A stretch of 64,000 bases of DNA from an uncultured Hyphomonadaceae bacterium (GTDB taxonomy: Bacteria; Pseudomonadota; Alphaproteobacteria; Caulobacterales; Maricaulaceae): the NCBI GenBank assembly GCA_913058335.1, contig CAJXPX010000009.1:1-64000 (forward strand). Reading direction: 5' to 3'. Position 1 is the first letter of the stretch. Every line of letters starts with the position of its first letter. The position numbers and the translations under genes were made by a program. The notes under the pieces were generated by a model that was not told the origin of the DNA, searched no databases, and worked only from the letters and a program-made list of their open reading frames with translations. This document shows positions 20,201 to 31,153 of the stretch, piece after piece.

Positions 20201-20226
20201 AAAAAAGCCCGCTGGAAAAGCGGGCT
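20201..20226 (-). terminator. Rho-independent terminator for the 20254..20889 gene
   Basis: Minus strand AGCCCGCT-tttcc-AGCGGGCTTTTTT. Confidence 0.8.
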
Positions 20227-20253
20227 CTCTATATATTGGAATTAGCCGCTAAA

Positions 20254-20889
20254 CTAAAGGCTTTGAGACCGGAATTGGGTCAAAAAAGCACCGTAATTCT
20301 GGTTTGCCCGGGGTTTAAAACCAAAGCGATTTAAAGCCGCTAAGACTTTGTCGGACGATTCAGAAGAAACCGCGATTGTTGTGAAGTCTTTGTCTTCCAA
20401 CGTCATAGTGGACACTTCGACGCGTAGTTCATCGCTTTCAAAAATGCGGCGATTTAACTCGGTCCGGTAAAACTTACTCTTTTTGGATAAAGCGTCTGTC
20501 AGGCTCTCGGCATCTGCCACTGAGGAACAACATCCCCGGAAACGGGGAATATAAGTGCCGATCATGGAAGACGTGGTGCGTTTTAGCGGAAAAGCCGTTT
20601 TAATAGACCGCTCCCACTGCTCTAACGGGCCGTCCGTGCTTATCATGGAGCGGATTTCGAGCATGTCTGAATCTGTCATACGCGTGATCATATTGCTTCG
20701 GCCCGGAACGATAAAATATTTATCGTGACGTGTGTCTTCGCTTTGAAGATCAAATTCTTCTTCGATGAGATCTAGAGCATCCGGGCGGTCTTCAAAGAAA
20801 TTCCGCCATTGGTAAAACCGGTCAGGACGGTTGGCATAGCGGTGGGCAGCCGTATTGGAAGAAATCGGGCGGGAGTTATGATAAAGCAT
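20254..20889 (-). CDS. Hypothetical protein
   Basis: 211 aa ORF with its own terminator downstream; no recognised motif. Confidence 0.6.
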   Translation of the reverse strand: MLYHNSRPISSNTAAHRYANRPDRFYQWRNFFEDRPDALDLIEEEFDLQSEDTRHDKYFIVPGRSNMITRMTDSDMLEIRSMISTDGPLEQWERSIKTAFPLKRTTSSMIGTYIPRFRGCCSSVADAESLTDALSKKSKFYRTELNRRIFESDELRVEVSTMTLEDKDFTTIAVSSESSDKVLAALNRFGFKPRANQNYGAFLTQFRSQSL

Positions 20890-21256
20890 GGGAACCTTTT
20901 ATATTTTTTTAGGGGCGGGTCACAATAGGCGCAAAACTCAACCGGGTCAGGGCGGGGTCAGATTTTGCAAATAAAGAGGTGTTAAAAAACGATGGCGCGA
21001 TATGGGGTGAGCGTCGAACGTGTTTTCAGATTTAACATAACCCCTTACATATCACAGCGTTAAGAAAATTGCAAGTTTTCTCCACCTTCAGGCGCGTCAA
21101 AGTTAAGGAATCGTCAAATCTGGGTGATTTCTAAAAAATATATTTAAATAGTTTAAACCGCTGACCCCCTTTTGGGGAGTAAATACTCAAATGAGGCCAG
21201 ACCGATATTGCGCCACACCGGGCAGGCTTTGCCTGCGCTGATGTGGCGATAAAAGC

Positions 21257-23278
21257 TTACTCGACTTCAAATTCCATAATCACTTCGTCCACGGCAAGAT
21301 TATCGCCGGGGGCGGCATTGATTTTGAGGATTTTCGTCTTTTTCTCGGCGCGGAGTGTATTTTCCATTTTCATGGCTTCGACCACAGCGAGGGCCTGTCC
21401 GTCCTGAACTTCCTGTCCCTCTTCCACGAGGATAGAGACGATAACGCCCGGCATAGGACAGAGGAGCAAGTTGGATGTGTCCGTCTCTTCTTTAACCGGC
21501 ATGACGGCGGACAGTTCAGCGGCGCGTGGCGTACGAACAGCAACTTTAAACTCGACTCCGCGATGACGCACGCGATAGCCTTCGGGAATGGGGTCCGCCT
21601 TGAAATTAAACGGCTTATTATCAACGAGCGCAATCACAAGCGGCTGTCCCGGTGTCCATCCGGTCAGGACTTCCATTTCTATGGAGGCCTTTTCGCCGTC
21701 ACCAACCACGATCGTGCGAAGTCCTTTTTCGCCGTTAATATCGGCCGTATAATTCAGATCGCCGACCTGCACCGCCCATTCATCCGGAATATGGCGGCGA
21801 TGGTTTGGCAGACTACCGGAGATACTAGCGGCGCGGTGCTCGGTGATGTCATGCATCAAGGCGCAAATGGCGCCAATTTTGCGGGCATGACCCGGATTGA
21901 CATTTCCGCCTTCAAATCCATCCGGATATTCATCGGCGATAAACGCCGTTGAAATATCGCCGCGTTCGAACCGGTCATGGTCGTAAACAGCCTGAAGAAA
22001 GGGGATATTATGGCCAATGCCTTCGAGCTCGAATAGATCCAGCGCGTGTTGCATCGCATTTAGCGCGACACCGCGATCCTCGCCCCAGGTGCAGAGCTTG
22101 GCGATCATCGGATCGTAATACATAGAGATTTCGCCGCCTTCAAAGACGCCGGTGTCATTACGAAGGATAGCGCCGTCGTCCTTTTTGCCTTCAAATGGCG
22201 GACGATAGCGGGTTAAGCGGCCAATAGAGGGTAGGAAATTGCGGAACGGGTCTTCGGCATAAATCCGGGACTCAATCGCCCAGCCCTTCAGCTTCACATC
22301 ATCCTGCGTCATGTTGAGTTCTTCGCCCTGCGCCGAGCGGATCATTTGCTCCACCAGATCAACGCCGGTAATTAATTCCGTGACGGGATGTTCCACCTGC
22401 AAGCGCGTGTTCATTTCGAGGAAGTAGAAGTTCTTGTCCTTATCCACGATAAATTCGACTGTGCCGGCGGAATCGTAATCCACCGCTTTGGCCAGCGCGA
22501 CAGACTCGGCGCCCATGGCGGCGCGGGTTTTTTCGTCCAGAAAGGGCGACGGCGCTTCTTCGATAACTTTCTGGTTGCGGCGCTGAATAGAGCATTCGCG
22601 TTCACCGAGATAAATGACATTGCCGTGTTTATCGCCCAGCACCTGAATTTCGATATGGCGGGGCTGTTCAACAAATTTTTCGATAAAGATACGGTCATCG
22701 CCAAAGCTGCTTGCGGCTTCGTTCTTGGAGGACTGGAATCCTTCGCGCGCTTCTTCGTCATTATAGGCGATGCGCATACCTTTCCCGCCGCCGCCGGCCG
22801 ACGCCTTGATCATGACAGGATAGCCAACCTTTTGCGAGATTTTGACGGCTTCTTCGGCGTCCTCAATCAAACCCATATGGCCTGGTACGCAAGAGACGCC
22901 CGCCTCTTTCGCCAGTTTCTTGGAGGTAATTTTGTCGCCCATTGACACAATAGCGTGCGGGTTCGGCCCGATAAAGGTAATCTTTTTCTTGGCCAGTAAT
23001 TTGGCAAATTCAGGATTTTCCGACAAGAAGCCATAGCCCGGATGGACAGCATCCGCGCCGCTCTCCTCAATCGCGGCAATGATCTTATCCATGACCAGAT
23101 AGGACTGATTGGCCTGCGGCGGACCGATATGAATGGCTTCATCCGCCATCGACACATGCAGGCCGTTTTTATCAGCATCAGAATAAACCGCCACCGTTTT
23201 AATGCCGAGCTTCTTGGCTGTTTTGATAACCCGGCAAGCAATCTCGCCCCGGTTCGCTATAAGTATTTTTTTGATCAT
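21257..23278 (-). CDS. pccA: Acetyl/propionyl-CoA carboxylase alpha subunit (biotin carboxylase + BCCP)
   Basis: [18 protein letters not shown]...[14 protein letters not shown]...biotinylation motif [11 protein letters not shown]. Confidence 0.95.
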   Translation of the reverse strand: MIKKILIANRGEIACRVIKTAKKLGIKTVAVYSDADKNGLHVSMADEAIHIGPPQANQSYLVMDKIIAAIEESGADAVHPGYGFLSENPEFAKLLAKKKITFIGPNPHAIVSMGDKITSKKLAKEAGVSCVPGHMGLIEDAEEAVKISQKVGYPVMIKASAGGGGKGMRIAYNDEEAREGFQSSKNEAASSFGDDRIFIEKFVEQPRHIEIQVLGDKHGNVIYLGERECSIQRRNQKVIEEAPSPFLDEKTRAAMGAESVALAKAVDYDSAGTVEFIVDKDKNFYFLEMNTRLQVEHPVTELITGVDLVEQMIRSAQGEELNMTQDDVKLKGWAIESRIYAEDPFRNFLPSIGRLTRYRPPFEGKKDDGAILRNDTGVFEGGEISMYYDPMIAKLCTWGEDRGVALNAMQHALDLFELEGIGHNIPFLQAVYDHDRFERGDISTAFIADEYPDGFEGGNVNPGHARKIGAICALMHDITEHRAASISGSLPNHRRHIPDEWAVQVGDLNYTADINGEKGLRTIVVGDGEKASIEMEVLTGWTPGQPLVIALVDNKPFNFKADPIPEGYRVRHRGVEFKVAVRTPRAAELSAVMPVKEETDTSNLLLCPMPGVIVSILVEEGQEVQDGQALAVVEAMKMENTLRAEKKTKILKINAAPGDNLAVDEVIMEFEVE

Positions 23279-24807
23279 AATGGCAAATTCCCGTGCTTCT
23301 TCCACGGATTTTCGAGCTTTTTATCCTTGAGCAGTGCTAACCCTCTCGCGACGCGTTTTCTAGTGCTGCGTGGCTGGATGACTTCGTCAATATAGCCGCG
23401 TTCGGCGGCGCGGAACGGCGAGAGAAACATTTCTTCGTAATCGCCTGTATGTTTGGCGATTTTCATATCATCGCCGAGGTCTTTGCGGTGGAGGATTTCA
23501 ACAGCGCCTTTCGCGCCCATAACTGCGATTTGCGCCGTTGGCCACGCATAGTTCAGATCGCCGCGCAAATGTTTCGGGGCCATGACGCAGTAAGCGCCGC
23601 CATAGGCTTTACGCGTAATAACGGTGACTTTTGGTACAGTCGCTTCGCCATAAGCGTAAAGCAATTTGGCGCCGTGTTTGATAACGCCGCCAAATTCCTG
23701 GCTCGTGCCCGGGAGGAAGCCCGGCACATCAACAAGCGTCAGGATCGGGATTTCAAAACAATCGCAGAAACGGATAAAGCGCGCGGCTTTGCGCGACGCG
23801 TCCGAATCAAGACATCCCGCCAGAACCATAGGTTGGTTGGCCACCACGCCGACCGTTTGGCCTTCGATGCGGATGAACCCACAGAGAATGTTTTTCGCGA
23901 AGTCACGCTGAATTTCGTAGAAATCGCCTTCATCCGCCACTTTGCGCACCAGCTCATGCATATCATAAGGCAGGTTTGGATTAGCCGGAATGAGCGTATC
24001 CAGGCTCTCGTCAATGCGGTCATGCTTATCAAAGAAAGGCCGCACCGGAGAACGATCCTGATTATTGAGCGGAAGGAAGTCGAACAGGCGGCGAATTTCT
24101 GCCAGCGCCTCCATATCATTATCAAACGCGCCGTCCGCCACTGAGGATTTAGTCGTGTGGGTTTTCGCGCCGCCAAGTTCTTCGGAGGTGACAACTTCAT
24201 TGGTCACGGTTTTCAAAACGTCTGGCCCAGTCAGGAACATATAAGAGCTATCGCGCACCATGAAAATAAAATCTGTCAACGCTGGAGAGTAAACCGCCCC
24301 GCCCGCGCTAGGCCCCATAATAACAGAAATTTGCGGAACAACGCCGCTGGCAAGAATATTGTTTTGGAAAACATTCGTATAGCCCGTCAGCGCGGCAACA
24401 CCTTCTTGGATACGCGCGCCGCCGGAATCTTGTAGCCCGATAATCGGGGCGCCCTGCTTCATCGCCATTTCCTGCACTTTGCAGATTTTCTGAGCGTGGG
24501 TTTCGGACAGAGAGCCGCCGAAAACGGTAAAATCCTGAGCAAAGACGAAGACCTTTCGGCCATTGATTGTGCCCCATCCGGTGACGACACCGTCGCCCGG
24601 AATGTGCTTTTTCTCCATGCCGAAATCAATGGAGCGGTGTTTGACGAACATGTCAAACTCTTCAAAACTTTCAGGGTCTAATAAAAGCTCCAGCCGCTCT
24701 CTCGCGGTCAGCTTGCCTTTGGCGTGCTGCGCGTCAATGCGGGCCTGTCCCCCGCCCATTTTGGCTTCAGCGCGTCTCGCCGTCAGCTGTTGTAGAATAT
24801 CGCTCAA
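23275..24807 (-). CDS. pccB: Propionyl-CoA carboxylase beta subunit
   Basis: [40 protein letters not shown], carboxyltransferase fold motifs. Confidence 0.94.
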   Translation of the reverse strand: MSDILQQLTARRAEAKMGGGQARIDAQHAKGKLTARERLELLLDPESFEEFDMFVKHRSIDFGMEKKHIPGDGVVTGWGTINGRKVFVFAQDFTVFGGSLSETHAQKICKVQEMAMKQGAPIIGLQDSGGARIQEGVAALTGYTNVFQNNILASGVVPQISVIMGPSAGGAVYSPALTDFIFMVRDSSYMFLTGPDVLKTVTNEVVTSEELGGAKTHTTKSSVADGAFDNDMEALAEIRRLFDFLPLNNQDRSPVRPFFDKHDRIDESLDTLIPANPNLPYDMHELVRKVADEGDFYEIQRDFAKNILCGFIRIEGQTVGVVANQPMVLAGCLDSDASRKAARFIRFCDCFEIPILTLVDVPGFLPGTSQEFGGVIKHGAKLLYAYGEATVPKVTVITRKAYGGAYCVMAPKHLRGDLNYAWPTAQIAVMGAKGAVEILHRKDLGDDMKIAKHTGDYEEMFLSPFRAAERGYIDEVIQPRSTRKRVARGLALLKDKKLENPWKKHGNLPL

Positions 24808-25041
24808 ACCTATAACCCCCGGTCAGTCAAAATTTCTAGAACAGTTACGTTACTAAGGAGGACAGCAAAGGCAAGCCTGTTTTGTCGTAAAAATGAAAAG
24901 ATATTGCGTCAAATTGAAACACATGCAAGTTCGTTCCCTACCCTTGCAAATATATCGTTAGAAAACGATATTTTTATGTCCTATGCAACGCCGCATAGGA
25001 ACAGGCCAAACTGCCACACCCTTAAAGGCGAAAACAGAGTC

Positions 25042-26136
25042 ATGAAGTTTAACAAATCATTTCTTATCGCCGGTGTCCTGTTGGGCTTAATCATCATTTG
25101 GTTTATCGTAAACAACCTCAATGAAGGACCGCCGGCCGTCGGCAAAACTCAAGCTGAAATCCAGAACGAAGCCCAGACAAAAATTCCGTCCGTACAAATA
25201 AAGTTTGTTCGGGCCGAAACACATGAAAACGTGCTAAAGCTTTATGGACAAACCGAGAGCGCGCGGGAAGTTACCGTCAAAGCACAGACGTCGGGCCTCG
25301 TTGTTTCTGTACCTGCCGCAGAAGGCCGCATCGTCAATAAAGGCGCGCTCGTCTGTCGTCAGGATGTTGATGCCCGCTCGGCCATGGTCGATCAGGCTCG
25401 GGCAAATATGAAATCAATTGAAAATGATTTGCGCGGAGCGCGTGTGCTTGCGGAAAAAGGATTTCAATCTGAAACGCGGGTCATTGGATTTGAGGCTCAA
25501 ATGGACGGGGCGCGAGCCACACTTAAACAAGCTGAAATTGAGCTGGATAATGTTAATATCCGTGCGCCGTTCCGAGGCGTTTGGGAAGAGCAATTGGCGC
25601 AAGTCGGAGACTATTTATCTCCCGGGCAAGCCTGCGGACTAATTGTTGATTTATCACCGCTCAAAGTGATCGCGCAACTCACGGAAAAACAGGTTGGTTT
25701 GGTTGCAGCCGGCGAGTCGGCCCTTATCGAGTTGGCCACAGGAGAATCGGTGGAAGGAAAAATTGATTTTATCGAAGCCAAATCTGATACGTCGACACGC
25801 ACATTTCGCGCTGAAATTCTGGTTCCGAATGAAGATTATAAACTCAAAGCGGGCGTTACGGCGACAGTACACATAACCGCCGGGAAAACATCCGCGCAAC
25901 ATATCCCGTCCAATATTCTGACGCTGAACGATTCGGGCGCTGTCGGGGTGCGCTATCTTGACCGCAATGACATTGTCCGTTTTGCTCAGGTAAATGTAAT
26001 TGATGAAACGCCTGACGGATCTTGGGTGACGGGCCTGCCCGATGAGACACGCGTTATTATCGAAGGACAAGATTATGTAGCGGTCGGTCAAACGGTTGAG
26101 CCCACCGCGAATTATAATCAGGCGGCCTCGCAATGA
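25042..26136 (+). CDS. Efflux RND transporter periplasmic adaptor subunit
   Basis: MKFNKSFLIAGVLLGLI...KAQTSGLVVSVPAAEGRIVNKGALVCRQD...NIRAPFRGVWEEQLAQVGDYL. Confidence 0.92.
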   Translation: MKFNKSFLIAGVLLGLIIIWFIVNNLNEGPPAVGKTQAEIQNEAQTKIPSVQIKFVRAETHENVLKLYGQTESAREVTVKAQTSGLVVSVPAAEGRIVNKGALVCRQDVDARSAMVDQARANMKSIENDLRGARVLAEKGFQSETRVIGFEAQMDGARATLKQAEIELDNVNIRAPFRGVWEEQLAQVGDYLSPGQACGLIVDLSPLKVIAQLTEKQVGLVAAGESALIELATGESVEGKIDFIEAKSDTSTRTFRAEILVPNEDYKLKAGVTATVHITAGKTSAQHIPSNILTLNDSGAVGVRYLDRNDIVRFAQVNVIDETPDGSWVTGLPDETRVIIEGQDYVAVGQTVEPTANYNQAASQ

Positions 26137-29100
26137 GCGATCCTGACGATCTTGGCCCTGTCGAGCGGGCTGACGGCATGTCTCCCAACGCTAAAGGGTT
26201 TCCCGGCATTGTAGGATTTTCCATTCGCAACTGGCGCATGACGATTGGCATAATGCTATTTGCCATATTTGGCGGGTTTTTCGCCATGAATAATCTGCCG
26301 AAAGAAGCCGAGCCGGACATTCCGGTTCCTTTTATCAATGTGCAAGTCGTTCTGCCAGGTATTTCACCAGAGGACGCTGAGCGTCTCCTTATCCGGCCAA
26401 TGGAGACCGAACTAAAATCTATTGACGGGTTAAAAGAAATGAACGGTATCGCGGCGACCAATGTCGCCTATGTCGTCATGGAATTTGAAGCCAGTTTTGA
26501 TCAAGATCAGGCGATGTCTGATGTCTTGGAAAAAGTGGACCGAGCCCGCGCAGAGTTTCCGCAAGAAGCGCAAGAGCCCATTGTGGAAGAAGTGAGCACA
26601 TCTTCCTTACCGATTATTACGGTGAACCTTTGGGGGAACGCCCCGGAGCGCGAGCTTCAAAAACGTGCAAAAGATTTACAAAGGCGGCTTGAAAGCCTGC
26701 CTTCCGTTCTGGAAGCTAAAATTTCCGGTGAAAGAATAGATGTTTTGGAGGCCGTTCTGGATCCGCCCCGTATTGAAAGCCTTGGAATTACCTATGACGA
26801 AATTTCTGCCGCCGTCGGCCGCAATAATGCTCTTGTTCCGGCCGGGGCTTTGGAAACCGAAAGCGGTAAATTCAATGTCAAAGTTCCGGGACTGATCGAA
26901 AACCCGAAAGATATGAGCGAATTGGTGATACGGCGCAGCGAGGGCGGCGCCATTGTCAAACTGGGCGATATCGCCGAAGTTCGCCGCAGATATAAGGATG
27001 TCTCGACCTTCGCCCGCTTTAATGGCCGGACGTCCGTGTCTTTGGAAGTCTCAAAACGGCAAGGCGAAAATATTCTGGATACGTCTGATCGCGTTCAAGA
27101 CTTGGTCGATGACGTGATCAGCGCCCCCGAATGGCCCAAAACAATTAACGTATCCTACAGTCAGTCTCGCTCGACCTATATAAATGATATGATGAGCGAA
27201 CTTTCCGCCTCTATTATAAATGCGGTCATTTTAGTCTTTATCGTGTGCATAGCGGCCTTAGGTTGGCGCTCGGCCATCTTCGTCGGTTGGGCTATTCCCG
27301 CCAGTTTTTTGATTTCCTTTGCCCTGTTCTATATTCAAGGCGAGACGATCAATATGATGATCCTCTTTGGCCTCATTCTTTCTGTCGGTGTTTTGGTTGA
27401 TAGTGCTATTGTTATTGTCGAATTTGCAGATCGAAAAATGGATGAAGGAGTGGAGAGACTCGAAGCCTTTAAAATGGCGGGGGAGAGAATGTTCTGGCCG
27501 ATTATGTCCTCCACCGCGACGACCTTGGCGGCATTTCTCCCGCTAATGTTCTGGGATACGCTTACCGGTAAATTCATGGCCTATTTCCCGCGCACCATGA
27601 TTTACGTTCTATCCGCCTCTACGCTGATGGCGCTAATATTTCTGCCGACTCTAGGCGCTAAAATCGGCTTCAGGGGGAAAAAGAAAAAAAATGACAATGC
27701 CGCGCTTTTGGCGGCAGACCAAGGCGATCCGGGCAAACTGAGTGGGATCACAGGCATTTATGTTCGTCTCATCCAAAGACTTATTCGTGTGCCGCTTTTG
27801 GTTATAGCGGGCATGGGCGCGACAATGGCTATCATCGTTTTCGCCTTCGGGGCCAATTTAAAAGGTCCGCCGCCCAAGCCCGTCGAATTTTTCACTCAAA
27901 CACCTTCTGACCAGCTTTTTGTTTTGGCGCGGGCACGGGGAAATACCACACCTCAGCAAGTGCTGACCATTGGGAAGGATATTGAAAGCCGCATTAAAGA
28001 CATTCCCGGGATTGAATCTGTATACACTGTGGCCGGGGACGGCGCGATAGGACAAGGGGGCGGCAGCGCTATGACAGGGCCTGCCAATGTGCCATCGGAC
28101 ACGGTCGTGAAAGTCTATACCGAATTATTACCTTTCGCAGAACGCCGTAGCGTCTCAGACATTGTCACCGACTTGGAACTTGCAACCCGCGGAATTCCAG
28201 GCGTCATCACCGAAGTGACGGGCATTGATCAGGGCCCCCCCATCGGAAAGGATATCGGAATACAAATTTCAACTGAAGATAAAGAATCCTTGGTGAAAGT
28301 TACAAAACAAGTTCGCGAAAAATTAGAAACTTTAGATGGAGTTATTGATATTGAGGACACGCTTCCCCTACCTGGGGTGGACTGGGAGATAGTCGTAGAT
28401 CGAGCTGAGGCCGGGCGTCTCGGTCTGGATATAGGGCGGATTGGGGCTGCCGTGCAATTTGTCACAGAAGGGGCTCTAGTGGGTCAGTACCGCCCACTCG
28501 ACGCAGAGGAAGAAGTCGATATTCGCGTGCGCTACCCAGCTTCTGCCAGAGACTTGGCGGCACTCGACAGTCTGAGAATTCAAACCCCGTCTGGCGCCCT
28601 TCCCCTTTCCGCTGTTGTGACCCGTATCGCCAAGCCGAGGCAGGATCAAATTGAGCGTCGGGATCTTCTCCCCTTTTATGTTGTTCAGGGAAACACGCAA
28701 AAAGGCTATGCAACAAATATTCAAGTGGATGAACTGACACGTTGGTTCAATGAAGACGCCGACATACCTTCCAATGTGAAATGGAAATTCCTCGGCCAAC
28801 AGGAAGAAAATGCAGAGGCAGGGCAATTTGCGGTGACCGCCATGCTGGCTATTCTTTTTATGATGAGTGTGATTTTGCTTTTACAGTTTAACAGTTTTTA
28901 TCATGTTTTTTTGACTTTAATGGCCGTTATCTTGTCTGTCTTTGGAGTGATTTTAGGTCTGATATTCTACCCCTATATTTCGATGATCCTCACCCTGACA
29001 GGGGTAATTGCTCTGGCCGGAATTGTGGTGAATAATAATATCGTTTTGATCGATGCTTATCAGCGCTTTCGCGAACATGGCTACGAGCCGATGGATGCCG

Positions 29101-29423
29101 CTGTCCGTACGGCCGCCCAGCGTCTGCGCCCCGTTTTCCTCACGACGCTGACGACTGTAGTCGGATTAATGCCACTCATCTTGGGGTGGGGCGCAAATAT
29201 TTTTACCGGAGAACTCGACACGCGCGGGACGAGCACCTCTGAAATCTGGGCGCCGATCTCTTTCGTTGTCGCCAGCGGGCTTGGTTTTGCGACCATTTTG
29301 ACGCTAATTGTCACCCCTGTTCTATTGGCAGCTCCCACGGTTCTGGGCGAAAGGGCCAAGCGGTTCTATGAGCATTTCAACACCGGAAACATCAAGAAAC
29401 GCCGGGGTAAACCGGTAGAGTAG
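26133..29423 (+). CDS. Efflux RND transporter permease
   Basis: 1096 aa; AcrB/MdtB-type features (LPKEAEPDIPVPFINVQVVLPGISPEDAERLL..., GIVVNNNIVLIDAYQRFREHGYEPMDAAV). Confidence 0.95.
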   Translation: MSDPDDLGPVERADGMSPNAKGFPGIVGFSIRNWRMTIGIMLFAIFGGFFAMNNLPKEAEPDIPVPFINVQVVLPGISPEDAERLLIRPMETELKSIDGLKEMNGIAATNVAYVVMEFEASFDQDQAMSDVLEKVDRARAEFPQEAQEPIVEEVSTSSLPIITVNLWGNAPERELQKRAKDLQRRLESLPSVLEAKISGERIDVLEAVLDPPRIESLGITYDEISAAVGRNNALVPAGALETESGKFNVKVPGLIENPKDMSELVIRRSEGGAIVKLGDIAEVRRRYKDVSTFARFNGRTSVSLEVSKRQGENILDTSDRVQDLVDDVISAPEWPKTINVSYSQSRSTYINDMMSELSASIINAVILVFIVCIAALGWRSAIFVGWAIPASFLISFALFYIQGETINMMILFGLILSVGVLVDSAIVIVEFADRKMDEGVERLEAFKMAGERMFWPIMSSTATTLAAFLPLMFWDTLTGKFMAYFPRTMIYVLSASTLMALIFLPTLGAKIGFRGKKKKNDNAALLAADQGDPGKLSGITGIYVRLIQRLIRVPLLVIAGMGATMAIIVFAFGANLKGPPPKPVEFFTQTPSDQLFVLARARGNTTPQQVLTIGKDIESRIKDIPGIESVYTVAGDGAIGQGGGSAMTGPANVPSDTVVKVYTELLPFAERRSVSDIVTDLELATRGIPGVITEVTGIDQGPPIGKDIGIQISTEDKESLVKVTKQVREKLETLDGVIDIEDTLPLPGVDWEIVVDRAEAGRLGLDIGRIGAAVQFVTEGALVGQYRPLDAEEEVDIRVRYPASARDLAALDSLRIQTPSGALPLSAVVTRIAKPRQDQIERRDLLPFYVVQGNTQKGYATNIQVDELTRWFNEDADIPSNVKWKFLGQQEENAEAGQFAVTAMLAILFMMSVILLLQFNSFYHVFLTLMAVILSVFGVILGLIFYPYISMILTLTGVIALAGIVVNNNIVLIDAYQRFREHGYEPMDAAVRTAAQRLRPVFLTTLTTVVGLMPLILGWGANIFTGELDTRGTSTSEIWAPISFVVASGLGFATILTLIVTPVLLAAPTVLGERAKRFYEHFNTGNIKKRRGKPVE

Positions 29424-29431
29424 ATAAATCC

Positions 29432-30433
29432 TCAGCCTTTTGGCGGAATAAGGGCATCGGCGTCCCGGGGCGCAAATATCACTGTATTCTGGGCGCCTCC
29501 GCCTAGCAAAGCCCGGCGGACTTGCCACCGATAAGGCTCAAACTGAACGGTTGGAATATTAGCTTCTAAAGATCCGACCGGGGGAAGTCGTTCAAACGGG
29601 ACTGTAACTTGTACACGTTCTGCATCCGACCTAATCAGCTCAGCCCTGACTTCATACTCCCCCATGGGCAGCATACGGCCTGCAATAAAATTCCACCTAC
29701 CACCCGCGCCGACCCGGGTTTCGCCAATGGCGGCTTCGCCGGCATAGAGACGCACCCGGCCTTCTGCGCTGGTAGTGCCAGAAAAAATCACGCCTCCCGC
29801 ATCATCATATTCAATCGGCCCCATAGTAAGCGGGCCTTCGGTAGGGCTGCCGCCAAAAGGGGATCTAACAATGCGGGTTGGCCCTCCGGGAACGCTGACC
29901 ATGATGAGGGTTGGTCTGTTGTCAGGCAGAGACACAGGCAAAAAATCGGTCTCCCCCGTTATATCTGGAGTAATATCTTGCGGCGCAATCTCTTGGGCCG
30001 TTCCCGGCAAAACTATCCGGTAGACAGTTTCATCGCCGCGAATAGTAACGCCGCTTTCGGTAAAAAGAACGGCTTCAATAACCATGGGCTGCTCATCGCT
30101 GGCGTCAATCGAGACGACCCAATTGCCGTTAGAGTCCGATTTAATTTGTCGTACTCTTTGTCCGCGATTTGAAATTATGACGACTGTGTCCGGTTGAGCC
30201 GTACCAGAAAGACGCAGTTTTTTGATATTATTTTCCTGATATTCAATGACGTCCTGAAACAGAGTAGGGGCCAGACCGATCGGATCGGCAGTCTCCGCGA
30301 TAACAGGAGGGGGACTTTGTGTTTCCGAGCTGTCCAACCGGGATAGAACATCCAGCATTTGCAGAACCACGATAAGAGCAACCGCCAAAAACAGCCCTCC
30401 GATAATGATCCATATGATGCGGGCCCTGAACAT
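29432..30433 (-). CDS. Single-pass membrane protein with bacterial Ig-like repeats and possible degenerate LysM tail
   Basis: N-terminal TM; two LRLSGTAQPDTVVIISN.../RVRLYAGEAAIGETRVGAGGRWNF units; tail WQVRRALLGGGAQNTVIFAPRDADALIPPKG. Confidence 0.65.
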   Translation of the reverse strand: MFRARIIWIIIGGLFLAVALIVVLQMLDVLSRLDSSETQSPPPVIAETADPIGLAPTLFQDVIEYQENNIKKLRLSGTAQPDTVVIISNRGQRVRQIKSDSNGNWVVSIDASDEQPMVIEAVLFTESGVTIRGDETVYRIVLPGTAQEIAPQDITPDITGETDFLPVSLPDNRPTLIMVSVPGGPTRIVRSPFGGSPTEGPLTMGPIEYDDAGGVIFSGTTSAEGRVRLYAGEAAIGETRVGAGGRWNFIAGRMLPMGEYEVRAELIRSDAERVQVTVPFERLPPVGSLEANIPTVQFEPYRWQVRRALLGGGAQNTVIFAPRDADALIPPKG

Positions 30434-30492
30434 TTTGAGGCTTCCTTCTTCACAGACGCTTGATTGCCGTCGCCATCAAGGCATAAGGGTCG

Positions 30493-31146
30493 ATGATGAC
30501 AAATAAAACTGAAAAATCCGATAGCCCCCAGAAAACAAGCGGGATGACCCTTTGTGTGTTCTGCGGCGCTAGCCCCGGCAAAGATCCAAAACATATGGCT
30601 TTAGCCGAAAAATTAGGGATAGGAATTGCGCTGGGCGGACACAAACTTGTTTATGGCGGCGGTGGCCTCGGCTTGATGGGCGCGGTTGCCAGATCTGCCC
30701 ATAAAGGCGGAGCGCATGTCACAGGCGTCATGCCAAATTTCTTGAGGGAAGCCGAGAAAACGGTCGCGGGCATTGAGCACGAATTTGTCGAGACCATGCA
30801 CGAACGTAAAATTTCTATGTTCGATAGAGCGGATGCTTTTATTGTCCTGCCCGGCGGAATTGGCACTTTGGAAGAAGCTGTGGAAATTCTCTCATGGTTA
30901 CGCCTTAACCTACATGTGAAGCCCGTCATTTTCTTAAGCGATACAGGATACTGGGAAACGCTTTTGGCGACGTTTCATCATGTGGTCGATTCCGGCTTTG
31001 CCGCTAAATCAACGCGGGATGACCTCCTCTCAGCTTCCAGCGTAGAGGAAGCTTTTGCTATCGCGCAAAGTGAGATTGCGCAGCCACGCAAACGCGAACC
31101 CCTCAAGCTGAAGGACGATAAAGAGGAGTTGAAAAAGCGCGTCTAA
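30493..31146 (+). CDS. LOG family protein (TIGR00730; cytokinin riboside 5'-monophosphate phosphoribohydrolase-like)
   Basis: CVFCGASPG; LVYGGGGLGLMGAVA; VLPGGIGTLEEAVEILSW. Confidence 0.93.
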   Translation: MMTNKTEKSDSPQKTSGMTLCVFCGASPGKDPKHMALAEKLGIGIALGGHKLVYGGGGLGLMGAVARSAHKGGAHVTGVMPNFLREAEKTVAGIEHEFVETMHERKISMFDRADAFIVLPGGIGTLEEAVEILSWLRLNLHVKPVIFLSDTGYWETLLATFHHVVDSGFAAKSTRDDLLSASSVEEAFAIAQSEIAQPRKREPLKLKDDKEELKKRV

Positions 31147-31153
31147 ATAGGCT

